From Selaginella moellendorffii (taxonomy: Eukaryota; Streptophyta; Lycopodiopsida; Selaginellales; Selaginellaceae), in contig NW_003314263.1 of the NCBI RefSeq assembly GCF_000143415.4, positions 1,304,165-1,368,164 on the forward strand: DNA of 64,000 nt, in the 5' to 3' direction. Below the pieces are notes generated by a model. That model worked only from the letters and a program-made list of their open reading frames with translations, ran no database searches and was not told the DNA's origin. This document shows, one piece after another, positions 51,744 through 63,241 of this stretch. Made by a program: the position numbers and the translations under genes. Position 1 is the first letter of the stretch. Each line of letters starts with the position of its first letter.

Positions 51744-54697
51744 ATGGCAGCGTCCGACGACGATGCGCTCCAGGTTCTCTCGGGCGATGATCAAGACGAT
51801 GGAGCGTATTCCAGTGATTTTGAGGAGGAAGAGGCAGATTCTGGTGAGGAAGAGGCAGATTTGGATGAAGAAGAGGGAGATTTTGACGATGAAGATGAAG
51901 AGGATGAAGATTCCGATGAGGAGGACGGGGCTGCGGATGGGAATGTGGAGGCCAACGACTCGGCGAATCACGAGGAAATTCGCGAGGCGCTACTGGATTA
52001 CATTGGAAACGGCAATGCTGGAGCTGACGGTGATGAAGAATCTGATGATCGCGAAGCCGCCGACGAGAGCGATTCTTCCGAAGACGAGGTCAGTCTCTTA
52101 AAAAAAATTGGATCCTTTCATTTTTAGTTTACCACAGGCTCCTCCACGGAACACTGTCGGAGAAATTCCCTTAGAGTTTTACAAAGACGAGGAACACATT
52201 GGCTACGATAGAGCTGGCCGCAAGCTGAAGAAGCAAGCACGGAAGGATCAACTGGATTCTTTTCTCGATCGTAGTGATGATCCAAAGGACTGGTAAGGTA
52301 AACGTTTAGCTCGGGTGAGGTCTTAGTTCATGGTTTTTCTTTCACAGGCATAAAGTCTATGACGAGTATAACGATGAATATGTCGAACTTACGAAAGAAG
52401 AGATGGGTATGATCTCGAGAATTCGCCAGGGGAAGCTACCACACGCGGAAGTTGATGCATATCAGGTACAAATGGATTACTCGCTCACGTCTTCACGATT
52501 TTGTCTCTCAGCCTTATGTGGATTGGTTCGACTGGGACGGAAAAGGCCATCCATTGTCAAATGCTCCTGAGCCTAAACGTCGCTTTATTCCCTCCAAATG
52601 GGAAGCTAAAAAGGTATGCCCAGCTTGGTTCTTTATGGTCACTCGTTTCCGTTGCAGGTTGTCAAACTCGTTCGTGCTTTGAGAAAAGGATGGATTAAAT
52701 TGGACAAACCGAAAGAGAAACCTCGATTTTATTTAATGTGGGGAGATGACCTGAAAGTTAACGAGAAAACAGCCAACGGTCTTGCCTACATCCCAGCACC
52801 AAAGGCCAAGCTTCCAGGTGCTCGTCACATGATGTTGTAGCGGTTGTTGATGCTTTGTATTTTCAGGTCACGAAGAGTCATACAATCCCCCAGTCGAGTA
52901 TATCCCATCTGAAGAGGAAATTAATTCTTATCAGCTTATGTATGAAGAGGATCGACCAAAATTTATTCCAAAGAAGTAAGCACTCTTTTTTATTGCTAAT
53001 GTTGTCAATCGTGGATTTTTTATTACAGGTTCGATAGTCTTCGTCATGTTCCTGCTTATGCTGAGTTTATCAAGGAAATATTTGAGCGTTGCTTGGATTT
53101 ATATCTGTGCCCCCGAACACGCAAAAAACGGGTAAAGTGCATATTTTCATTCGTCAGCCTGTAATACTTTCCTTGCAGTTGAATATCGATCCGGATTCCC
53201 TTCTTCCAAAACTTCCCAAACCAAAAGATTTGCAGCCTTATCCAACAACGTGCTTTCTAGAATACAAAGGGCATACGGGTGCCGTTTCGTCCATCAGTGC
53301 GGATCCTACTGGAGAGTGGCTATTATCAGGTTTGTGTTTTTTGATGATGGAAGTGTTTCGATCAGAGCTCTATGTCAGGATCGCGGGATGGAACTGTTAG
53401 AGTCTGGGAGGTGCAAACCGGAAGGTGTAAAAAGGTTTGGGACATGGGTGGCAGCGTGTTTTGTGTTGCCTGGAACCCGAATCCAGCGTTACCTGTTGTC
53501 GCGATCGCAGTGTAAGTTCAATAGTTCATCTTACATTCGTATTCGTTTTGTCCTGATTATCTTTCTTTTAGGAGCAACGACGTGGTGTTACTTGATCCAG
53601 AAGTTGGAGATGAAGAAGTCCAATTGAATATTGCCAAGCTGTTAGCTGTCCAGCCGAGTACTTCGGAACCTACGGGTGAGCCCTTCTTTTTAACTGTTTT
53701 ATTCTCTTCTCATTATTCTTCTGAGTAGAAAATACTCCATTGATCGGCTGGAAAAGGCACGACAAGCTTCGCGGCATCCAACTGTCTCATCAGCAGGTTC
53801 TGATATTTTGATTGATGTTTATGAATTAACTATTTTATTTCTTTAACAGAACGTTGTGCGGGTTTCATGGCACAATAAAGGCGATTATTTTGTCTCAGTT
53901 TCTCCAGATGATATCCTTTTTACTTTTATTTATTTATTTTCTTTCTTTTCTGTTGAACTTAACGCTAGCAAACGCAACAACAGAGCTGTTTTGGTACATC
54001 AACTATCAAAGCAGCAAAGTCAAAACCCTTTCCGCAAGCATCATGGCCGTGTTGCTGATGTGCTTTTCCATCCAGCAAGGCCGTTTATGTTTGTGGCAAC
54101 GAAAATGCATGTCCGTGTATACAACCTTGCGAAGCAGGAGCTGTCGAAGAAGCTGATCACTGGTCTTCAGGAAATTTCGTCGATGGCTTTACACTCGGGA
54201 GGTAGGCTTTGAAAGAGTAATCTTGCAGGCTTTGAAGTCTGTCACTGGCAGGGGACAATTTAATTCTCGGAAGCAAGGGTGCAAAGCTGTGCTGGTTCGA
54301 CATGGACCTCTCAGTGAAACCTTACAAAACCATCAAGTAAGGTAGTTGGGTTATCTCTTACAGATTTCTGACAAAATTCCACATTAGGAATCATAAGGAA
54401 GACATCAATGCGGTAGCTTTTCACAAGTCATACCCGCTGTTTGCATCATGCTCAGACGATTTGTCAACGCATGTCTTCCACGGCATGGTATACTCCGATC
54501 TCATGCAGAACCCCTTGATCGTTCCATTGAAGATCCTCCACGGCCACCAGAAAGGTGAGAGATCCCCCTCAGGAAGCAGCATGCTCCAGTCTTACCCCGC
54601 CACATCTCCAGGTGTATCGGACATCAAGTTCCATCCAACGCAGCCGTGGCTTTTCACGGCCGGAGCAGACTCAGTTATAAAACTCTTCTGCAACTGA
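51744..54697 (+). CDS. BOP1: BOP1/Erb1 ribosome-biogenesis protein
   Basis: Sixteen exons: 51744-52088, 52138-52292, 52348-52465, 52512-52613, 52658-52817, 52867-52975, 53029-53131, 53179-53329, 53379-53511, 53572-53657, 53729-53796, 53850-53910, 53974-54201, 54252-54336, 54388-54554 and 54612-54697. They give 718 residues. BOP1/Erb1 works with Pes1 and WDR12 in pre-60S rRNA processing in the nucleolus. A very acidic N-terminus precedes the BOP1NT domain ([39 protein letters not shown]). WD40 repeats follow ([49 protein letters not shown]). The exon 10 donor is uncertain: the strongest-looking GTGAGC breaks the frame, so GTACTT at 53658 is used. Intron 12 is AT-AC. Confidence 0.92.
53911..53973 (+). 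other. U12-type AT-AC intron in BOP1
   Basis: The 63-bp intron begins ATATCCTTTTT, a perfect match to the U12 AT-AC donor consensus. It has a branch-point-like CTTAAC at 53958-53963 and ends GCAAAC, with AC about 11 nt past the branch A. Removing it joins [14 protein letters not shown] in the correct phase, as in other BOP1 proteins. No GT-AG alternative restores the protein. Without splicing the frame stays open but adds 21 hydrophobic residues. Confidence 0.85.
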
Positions 54698-55202
54698 AGT
54701 GGTAGGGAAGGCAGATCGATCAACCCATGAAAACCGAAAGCAACCGCCAGAGAACGAGATCGGTACGTCAATCGGAGCAGGATCTCTGGCACTGGGGGGA
54801 ACGCTTTTCCAACTTTGTTTTTCTTGCTTCGTCCACGGGTTTGCTAATCCCGAGAACGTGACCTTGCAGGATGGAGCAGAAAAAATCGGTCAGTGTTCGT
54901 AAGTCTCGAATGGGAGCGGCAACAGCAGCAGCAGCAGCAGACGGAGGTGGTGGTGTTTTGTTTCGCGCCGATGAAACGATTAAACTGGACAAGCGGGAAA
55001 AGGATTGAGAGTGAGTGAGTTTTCTACTCGTTTTCCGCTCCTTTCTTTTTATTTGCTGATGCAAGTTGGGGCTGACTTTTTTGGTGCTTGCCGCTGTTAT
55101 GTTTGGAAGTCATACGCTGACAACGGCGCAGAATCTGGGGACCACGCGGGCAGCGTTTTGACTTTGCGGGGGGGCATTATTGCACGTGGCCGTTTTCGTT
55201 TT

Positions 55203-55236
<34 letters not shown>

Positions 55237-56284
55237 GCTACTACACTACTACAAAAACTACGAGCAACGCAACAAGACTTCGCTACAGCTCACAAGGCCT
55301 GTTTGTGTTTCGCTTTGCTTTCGACTCTTTCGTTTTCACGACCCAGTTCTCTCTCTCTCTCTCTCTCTCTTGTGTTTTTTTTAAAGAGTTTTATTGGGGA
55401 CATGCTCTACAGGCGGCACCCCGCTTGCAAACAGACGAGCAGTTTTCTTTGCGTACGTGGTGCCCGTGTTTTTCACTACTCTTTTCTTTTCTTTTCTTTT
55501 TTCTTTCTTTCGAGGCCAATGTTGGCTTGATTGCTTACTAGTGAGTGTGAAGGTGAGAGCTTTGGTTTCTCTCTCTCTCTCTCTCTCGCACTTTCGCTTT
55601 CGATTCCTTTGTGTTTTTACTTCCTTGATGACCAGAATTGAGGGAGGACCAAGTCGAGCGAGACTGCGAGGTATGGAAACTTCCAAGCGCTTCTTACGGT
55701 GCTAGTTTTTTTTTGCTTTCCTTGTCTTCCAGATCTTCCCAGTGAAAGAGAGAGCTAAGCAAAGAACACGTTAATAAAGACTAAACAACAGTGCTTGGGT
55801 TCCACTGTGAGTGTCACTCAACTCATCATTGCAATGGAGCTGGACCAGCAAGCACCAAAAACAAAGAGTCTCCGTACCGATGATGCCAAGTTGCGGCCGT
55901 ACGCAGCCAGATCAAACAAATCAAACCAAATTCCTGGCGATGAACTTGGAAGAACTATTTGGTTTAATGTTCATTCTTTAACTTCAGAATCTCCAGTTCT
56001 GGAAAAGCTATGGCTTGAATCATTCTGTAAAGGATTGCTGTGTGTGTGTGTGTGTGTGAAAGCAACAATGGGGGGAAGAATGGAATGGTAGAAGACAACA
56101 TCATTCTCTCTCTCTCTCTCTCTCTCTCTATGTTTTTTCCTTCCTTTGTTCCGGGCAAGTTCGCTCTTTTTACAAAATAGAACACTCGATTCTCTGGAAG
56201 AGCTGTTCATCTAAATCGTGTGCGATCGATTCATTCGATTCGGCGGCGGCGGCGGCTGTGAGCTGCGCGACGCGCGACGATATC
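54698..56284. other. Intergenic region with microsatellites
   Basis: Downstream of both BOP1 (plus) and the WRKY gene (minus), so it holds two 3' UTRs. It contains a CTG run near 55206-55235, CT runs near 55349-55370, 55569-55588 and 56103-56129, and a TG run near 56038-56058. No gene is supported. Confidence 0.6.
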
Positions 56285-58391
56285 TCATTGATGATGGTGA
56301 TGCTGCTGCTGCTGTTGCTGTCCTCGATGGTTTTGATTCGATCCAGACGACCAGCTAAACAAGTTGAAAGGATCCACGCTGCTCTTTGGACCACCAGGAG
56401 AAGGATCACTGTTCCCAGGACCGCCGCCGCCGCCATCGCCACCTCCGCCACCGCCACCACCACCACCACCTTCGTCATCCGATTTGTACTCGAGGAATCC
56501 CTTCTCCAGAATGGACGACAGCTCCGGCAGCTCCTCCAGCTCGGAGAAGAAATCCTCGTCCTGGGAGCTCGACCGGGACGTGTTTGTGTCGAATCCGATG
56601 TCCGCCAGGAGGTGCTGGTGGTGGAGGAGCGCTCGGCTGGGAACTTGGCGCTGCTGCTGGTGGTGCGGCTGCTGCTGCGGGTGGTGGTGATCAACCTGCA
56701 TTGGATCCGGCAAGTTGACGATGGAAACGAACGGGTTCTCCAGATGCCCGGTCGCGGCATTTGCTGCAGGGTCCGTTTGATGGGCTTGTTGCATCTCCTG
56801 CATGGACGACGAACCGGGTCGACTCTCCTGCTGTGGCTGATTGTTTGAATCTTGCTGCCGAGTTGGCGAGGAAGCTGTGGTTGATCCTGACGCCGCGGCT
56901 GCCGTTGCTGCGGCGGCGGCGGCGGCGGCTGCTGCTGCTGCTGCTGCTGCTGCCATGGGACGGATCCTCGTTGTTCCAGCCAGGGAGTTTCGATGGGCCG
57001 GCCAGGGATGGTTGTGCTCGGAGGTGTAGGTGATGATCAGCATTGTCGGGTCGTTGCGGCTCCGCTCGACTTGCTTTCTCGCGGAGCAGCCTTTGGAGCT
57101 ACTGCATCTGTAGTATCCCCTGGAAGCAAAAGCACGAGAAACCAGCGTGAGCATTGCGAAATCCGAGCGAGACCCACGAGACCCAATGCGCGCGGGGATG
57201 GGGGGCAGGGAAATTCTGACAGACCCACGATGCCATGCAGTTGATAGATAGATATGGATATGAAGATCTTTGAGGAGCTCGCAGGAAAAAAAGTGGGAGA
57301 GAAGAGGAGAGGATGATCACATACCTGGGATACGGAGATCCTTTGATGGGTTTCTGCCCGTACTTTCTCCACGCCCACATATCTGAGGGAAGAACTTCTC
57401 CGGTCGGCTTGCCGCCGCCAGCCACGGGAACGCACACGATCCGCTTTTGCTGCATTTTCCGGCTGCCACAGACAAGAACCAGCCATCAGAGATCAATCAC
57501 CCAAGAAGAACTGACAAAACTCTCGGATCTCACAAGCATACGATCATCGAAGTTAAGAACAAGGCAACAAGAAAGGAAAAGATCTCAAACTCACCGACAA
57601 GGAAATCTATGCAAAGTTGTCGCTTACCTGCGCTTGGATCCCTGATGCTTGGAAGAATTGCTAGTGCTGTTGTTGCTAGCTGCGTTGCTGTTACTGTTGT
57701 CGGCAGTGGCGAGCGATGAATCCTTGCCCGCCGAGGGAGCCATGGTCGGGCTGGCCGGCGACGCGCAGTCGAAGCTCGACGCCGGCACATTCACGTCCGT
57801 CAAATCCAAGCTCCCAAACTCGTTCTTCACCGCCCCCGCTGGCGACGAGCACGCAGACGACCGCTGGAAGTCGGCCTTGAGATCGTCCAGGAAGGTGAGC
57901 GAGCGGCTGTTCGAGAAGATGGTATCGAAATCTGGCACCTCCAAAGGCTCGCGCTTGACGAGGCCGCCGCTGGTGGAAGCGCTACCGCCACCACCACCGC
58001 CACCACCGCCATGGAACAAGCTCGAGGGAGCCGGGTGGTGGTGGTGGTGGTGGAAATCGCTCAAATCGGCTGCCGGGACCAAATTCCCGCTGATGAGCTC
58101 CAGGAATCCTCCAGCTCCCATCCTAGCCTCTGGAAAACTTGCTGTCGATCCTACTGCTGCCACTGGTGGTGGTGGAGGAGACGATGACGAACTATTCAAT
58201 CTCTCCGCGCCAATGGCTGGCAAATTCTGCTGCGACGACGAGGAGCAAGATCTGGAAGGCGAGTCGGCGATGGTGGCGTTGCTGCAAATCCCGGCGCTGC
58301 GAACAATGGCTCCTAAATCCCCATCGTGCTGCTGCTGCATTCTACTCCGCGTCTCCACAACTTGCAAAACCCCGGAAACAGTTTGACACAT
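56285..58391 (-). CDS. WRKY transcription factor, group IIe
   Basis: Three exons: 58391-57628, 57463/57462-57325 and 57119-56285, giving 578 residues. Exon 2 starts at 57462 by phase. The domain has WRKYGQK (286-292) and a C-X5-C-X23-HXH zinc finger ([15 protein letters not shown]...SEHNHPWP). [20 protein letters not shown] is the group IIe signature (WRKY22/27/29/35/65/69 type). The intron after PYPR is in the conserved group position. The protein is nuclear and binds W-boxes, often in stress and immune responses. Outside the domain are homopolymers: polyHis and polyGly before the domain, polyAla, polyGly and a Gln/His tail after it, plus an acidic patch ([18 protein letters not shown]) that may activate transcription. 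Confidence 0.93.
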
Positions 58392-58997
58392 GAGGAGAGA
58401 GCTCGCTCTAAGAACTGAACCAGAAGATCATAGGAAAGGAGGGAGCGAGGAAAAAAAAGCTAAAAAAAAGGACTGGAAGAACTCCAAGAAGAACAGCAAG
58501 AAGAAACTTTCTTCACGGAAGAACACCGCGACTTTTTCGCTCTCTCTTTTTTTCCCCGTTTAACTGGTAGATTGGTCGGGAGATTTCGGCAATGGGTCGC
58601 CGGATCACTGCTCAAAATCCCACCTTGGCGGTGGAAACCTGGTGAAAAAAGTAAAGACTTGTTACCGTGGAGCTGTTCTTGCGTAGTAGCAGTAGCTCGC
58701 GAGAAGCAATGCCGCGCCTCTAGCGGAAGAATCCATATTGGCACCCAAGAGACAACGAGGCAAGCATTCCAGCAGGAGAGATAGAAAGAAAAAACCTCAC
58801 AGCCCAGCCGACTTAATAGTCGTGTCCATGATCTCTTCCAGCACTGGCAGCAAGGAAGAAAGTTTAGATTCCTGGTGTGGAATATCGCGAAAGAATAAAA
58901 GGTAGAGAAAGGATGGATTGAGACACTCCCGATCGAGACGATCAAATCGCTCGATGGAAAAGTGGGAGCCCAAGAGTCCCGCTCCTCCGACGAAAAA

Positions 58998-59045
<48 letters not shown>

Positions 59046-59060
59046 CAGCAAACAAGCCGG
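58392..59060. promoter_or_regulatory. WRKY 5' leader/promoter with GA microsatellite
   Basis: Upstream of the minus-strand WRKY start, purine-rich. A (GA)n run of about 40 bp at 59001-59041 reads as CT on the sense strand of WRKY, like the TC-rich leader or core-promoter elements of plants. The transcription start is unknown. Confidence 0.4.
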
Positions 59061-61131
59061 CGATCAGATCTTTCACTGATCAAGCAAGACTATTGCGACC
59101 CAAAAAAGCTTCACATCTTTCTTCCAAATTCTTCACTCTTTTTTCTTCCCGGAGCTCCGTTAGCCCCGCTGATGATCCTGACTCTTTTGGAACCCCCACT
59201 TTTGTCAAACTAGCTCATGGAAAGAGGAGGATTTACACACACACACACAAAGTACTGCAAGTATATCATGGTGGCTACTTGTGTGCGTTGGTTGTGTGAG
59301 AAGAAAGCAGTGAAACTAAGTGTGTTTGTGTGGGTGTGAGAGAGATTGAGAAAGCTGTGAATACCTAAGTGTGTGAACTGTGTTGCCCAGCATTTGATCT
59401 GATTTCCCAAAAATTCTCTCCTTTTTGCCGAAGAGAAGGTAATTTTCCTAGTTTTTCCAAGAGAATTCAAGCTCAACAAGGGCCTTTTTATCAGCCCAAG
59501 TTGTGAATTCTATCCATCAACAGGTGTTCATCTCCAGGAGGAAAAGAAGAGATGAGAACTGGGCTTCCATTCAAATAAATACATGGAAAACAAGAGTAGT
59601 AGGACCATGGTTCCTGTAGATTATGCCGTATGCCTACATGTATGTGTATGATGATGATGTATGGGTGGTGTCATCTCAGTTGCGTGTGAAACCCTAATTT
59701 GCGGTCAGCTTTTGGCTAGACCACGTTCGTTTGTTTTGGAATTTAGAATTGTCATTGAATGATCCACATGAGCAAGACCAAGCACGATGGAGCACATTTT
59801 CTCTACCCAAGAAGTTTCATCCAAATTAGATGACCCAAACGATCTATATTGATCTAACTATGTTTTGATAGTTGCGTCTTCTTTGTGACATGGACAAGAT
59901 CTATTTACAAGATCAAAAGATGATAATCCTACCGCACAGTTTCAAGAGACAATGAACCATCGATTCGCGGGCCTTTTATGTCCGGCGTTACTTTCTTTAG
60001 AAGTATGAACTTACCTTTACCGCGAAAGTATATACCCGTTGGTAACTCCCCGTGAAAACAAAATGGCGGACGGTTAGGTAAAATATGGAGAAGGTCTGAC
60101 TTGGTGCATTAAATGTGCGCACGTTCGGGCCATGGGGGCCATGCATGTGCCATAGATAGCCATCCGAGATTCCCTGGCATCTCTCACCATGCATGCTTGA
60201 TGCTTATACCCATGCGGATGATGTCATCATGGGCATCATGATGGCCATGATTCATAATTGTCGGCCGCCGTACGGGAGTACGGTAAAGGCCGCGCGCACT
60301 CAATGTCAACGCGCTCCAGGCGTTGCCACGCGGAAAGCGCGCCCAAAGTCAAATACCCCCTGTCGGATGTCAAAACCCCCGGGATTCCACCGTGGTCCAC
60401 GCCCCCCGCCGTACAGCCACTGAGTTGTGGAAGTGGAGTGGGGTGGTTTGTTTTGGAGGCCTTTCTGTCCGTACCTTTCTTTTCTTTTCTTTTTTGGAGA
60501 TTCCTTCCGTATGAATTAGGGCTCACGCGAAACGTAGCGTACGGATGGTTCGCGTTTCAAGGATACATTGTTTACTCTCTCCTTGGGGACCAAAGTCTTT
60601 GAAGACGTTGGATTTGTTTTGAGGGAGCAATGGGAGCTCATCACGACCAAGTTTTCGGGGAAATTTATGGTGGTGGCATCGTCGTGCAACACACATAAAA
60701 GTGGGATCGATCATAGCTGGAGCTGGCATGGACCAAGATCAAACATTTCCTGGTGTGACTGAGGAGTGCTCATGATCTCCAAATGTTTAATGGTTTCCTG
60801 GGATGGATCCCGGCATTGTGTACACGTGAAGCTTTTAACTACCACAGCTGCAAATGGATCACGCCCCACATCTTCTCTTTGTCAATCTCATCGAAATTAG
60901 GATCAAACGTATAGATAGTATACTTCGTCTAGTTTCTAATGTTGACAGTAACACTCGAGCGATTTGCATTAGATTAGAATTGTGATAAAGACAGTGGTCT
61001 TGGCAACTTCTAAGAGGATTTGACCTGGCAAGCAGGAAGCAATATTCGGGTTTGGACAGAATATCCAAACCTAAGAATATTCTGCTACCAAATAGCTCTT
61101 TGGACAGAATATCCCCCAAGAACCCTTTAAA
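59061..61131. other. Long intergenic region, no gene supported
   Basis: Short open frames lack recognisable motifs. The segment 60190-60250 is rich in ATG/CAT words and small palindromes, and a CA run is at about 59236-59249. Confidence 0.55.
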
Positions 61132-61436
61132 ATGGGGTCACTCGACTTTAGAGCGTTCATTCTTCGGTCCCGCGCCATAGCCGTGTATAGGAGTGGCCTG
61201 AGATTGACAAAACGGGCACCAAGCTCTTCTCGAGGTACTTACCATCGCTTAAAAGCTTCCAATCGATCCTTTTTTTTTTGGTTCTTCCTTTAGATGAGCT
61301 CAAGAACACCATTCGAGCGGAGATGGAGAAGAATCGCGCAGTGACAGACCCAGCAGCAATCCGCTACCTCATCAGCGATGGCCTGCAAAGGATAAAAGAA
61401 CTCCAAACGATGCTTAGCATCCAAGGAAACGATTAA
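61132..61436 (+). CDS. LYR-motif protein (LYRM2-like)
   Basis: Two exons, 61132-61234 and 61294-61436, encode 81 residues. The N-terminus LDFRAFILRSRAIAVYRSGLR fits the LYR family (L-Y-R written here as VYR, with a downstream Phe/Leu pattern). AEMEKNRAVTDPAAIRYLIS, DGLQRIKEL follow, matching LYRM2-like proteins. LYR proteins bind acyl carrier protein in mitochondria and act in Fe-S cluster delivery or respiratory-complex assembly. Its stop codon is 13 bp from that of the convergent IMP dehydrogenase gene, so the two transcripts must overlap. Confidence 0.75.
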
Positions 61437-61449
61437 GCAGCTAACAGCA

Positions 61450-62789
61450 CTAGAAGCGTTTCTTCTCATAAGAAACGAGGCCGTGAACACCGCCCTCGAC
61501 TTGGGCAGCTCCTGATCGAACCTGGTTGATGAGAAGCAATGGTTTAGTATCGAAAAATCGAATTTTGTTTGTTAAGTACCTCTAGCCTTATGTGTCCGTC
61601 GTATAAAGCCTTGTGTGCTTCTTTCACGGACTTAACTCCCAGGTCTTGGAATCCTTGCTTCACGGCTTGCATAGTGTATGGAATCAGCCGCAAGACGGAG
61701 CCCTTGTCCGCGACAGTCCCCGAGACACCTTGCGCGATCTTCATCTTGGCTTTCTCACCGAGGTAGCGAGCATCGCTCCCTTTAGCCATGGCTTCCAGAG
61801 ATCCCATTCCTCGGTAAACTTTGAGACGCTGTCCATCCTGGAAGAACAGTTTCGAGGGAAAACTTAAACTTAAAAGACGGGAGAAGAAAATGCTTTACCC
61901 TGTCGAAGTAGTCGCCGGGAGCTTCTTCGGTTCCAGCGAGAAAGCTTCCCATCATCACGGTCGAAGCGCCGAGAGTGAGAGCCTTGACAATATGTCCGGA
62001 GTTGGAAATCCCTCCGTCAGCTATCACAGGAATTCCAAACTTTCGAGCGATGGACGAGGTCTTATACACCGCTGTTGCCTAGAGAAACCAAGATCAATCT
62101 CTACACGAGACAAAGCTAGAAAAAACTACCTGTCCTCTTCCAACAGCACAAACTTCTTGAGTTGTGCATATAGAACCCGATCCCATTCCAACTCTGAGAG
62201 CGTCGGCACCGGCCTCGATCAGATTCCGGGCTTGCTGCATCGTCACCACATTGCCAGCGATCACGTCCACCTCCGGGAACCATTTTTTCGCGTAGCCAAG
62301 CATCTCCCTCTGATAGATCGAGTCCCCCTGCGAGCTATCCAGGATAACCACGTCCACCCCGGCTTCCACGAGGAGCTTGAGCCTCTCCTTGTCGGCTTCC
62401 CTCGTCCCTATGGCAGCGCCGACCAAAACACGCCCATCTTTTCCCAGAGATGGCGTGGATCCTACCTCTAAGCTCGCGCTCTTGGCGGCTCTCACCAGGG
62501 ATGCTTGCTCCGCTGGCGAGCTGTTGTAATGGATGAAGCCGATGCCGCCGGCGCGCGCCATCGCCACCGCCATGGAGGATTCCGTGACGGTGTCCATCGG
62601 GGAGGAGAGGCAGGGCGCCGCGACTCGGATATTTCGCGTGAGCTGCGACGAGAGATCGACGGCGTCGGCCGGGAAATCGATGTAGCGCGGCAGGCAGATG
62701 ATGTCGTCGTAGGTGTAGGAGAATCCCTGATTGAACAAGCGCGCGGCGCCATAGCCGTCCTCCTCGCCCGCATTGCCATTGACCTCCAT
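61450..62789 (-). CDS. IMP dehydrogenase lacking the CBS (Bateman) module
   Basis: Four exons, 62789-62130, 62078-61899, 61837-61580 and 61521-61450, give 389 residues. IMPDH oxidises IMP to XMP with NAD, the committed step of GTP synthesis. Visible are [33 protein letters not shown], the catalytic loop [12 protein letters not shown] with Cys208, [21 protein letters not shown], the flap [10 protein letters not shown] and the tail [20 protein letters not shown]. Plant IMPDHs are about 500 residues with two CBS domains between the first barrel strands. Here [20 protein letters not shown] runs straight into VLVGAAIG (residues 101-128), so about 110 residues are missing without breaking the frame. 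The catalytic barrel is complete. Confidence 0.9.
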
Positions 62790-62800
62790 GGAAGAAAAAC

Positions 62801-62823
62801 TAGGGTTTATGCTATAAACCCTA
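62801..62823. promoter_or_regulatory. Inverted telo-box pair between IMPDH and TIM genes
   Basis: TAGGGTTTAT, 3-bp loop GCT, then ATAAACCCTA: a perfect 10-bp inverted repeat 12 bp upstream of the IMPDH start and 8 bp beyond the stop of the Tim17/22/23 gene. It probably serves as the IMPDH promoter element. Confidence 0.6.
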
Positions 62824-62830
62824 AAAATTG

Positions 62831-63241
62831 TCAAGATTTAGGGTTTATCAGGAACTCCCGGCCGACAAGAATCGCGGCAGCGATCAATCCACCAGAGGCT
62901 CCAGCGACGCTCGCGGGGCGGATTCCAGCGGCGGATCTGAAAATGGCGCCTGTTCCAGCGGTCGCGGCGATGAAGCTGGCCGGATCGTCCCTTCCCCGCG
63001 CGCAAACCAAGCCATTGTGGAGAGAGGCATAGACGAACCCTACAGTGCCCAGAGAAGCGCCGGCCTTGCGTCCCCTGTGCCCGGCCATGTTGAGAATTTG
63101 ATTGATCCGGAGCTTGAGAGTGTCGCTGGCGTCGCCGAACCGCAAGCAATCCATCACAGCCGTAGCGCCGCCGACAAACGCTCCAGTGAGAAATCCAGCG
63201 CCAGAGAAGAACACGAGATCGTCTAGAAAATCCCTCTCCAT
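62831..63241 (-). CDS. Tim17/Tim22/Tim23-family membrane protein
   Basis: Single exon, 136 residues, start MERDFLDDL at 63241. It has Gly-rich membrane segments (FFSGAGFLTGAFVGGATAVM, AGASLGTVGFVYASL, IAATAGTGAIF, VAGASGGLIAAAIL). They are separated by a polar loop with NQILNMAGHRGRKAG, which is close to the Tim17/22/23 signature. Members form inner-membrane protein-import channels in mitochondria; others lie in plastid envelopes or complex I. The exact subfamily is not clear. It lies 41 bp upstream of IMPDH on the same strand and only 21 bp from the start of the divergent reductase gene. Confidence 0.8.
   Translation of the reverse strand: MERDFLDDLVFFSGAGFLTGAFVGGATAVMDCLRFGDASDTLKLRINQILNMAGHRGRKAGASLGTVGFVYASLHNGLVCARGRDDPASFIAATAGTGAIFRSAAGIRPASVAGASGGLIAAAILVGREFLINPKS

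Noticed and set aside
55005..55541. 178-codon frame rich in Leu/Ser downstream of BOP1
   Set aside because: Built from CTG and CT microsatellites; no domain, no conserved start.
56258..57033. Plus-strand frames over the WRKY gene (polyGlu/Leu/Ala-rich)
   Set aside because: Shadows of triplet repeats that encode His, Gly and Ala on the minus strand.
60236..60602. Overlapping open frames on both strands near 60.4 kb
   Set aside because: No motif, no splice context; likely chance frames in a GC-richer patch.
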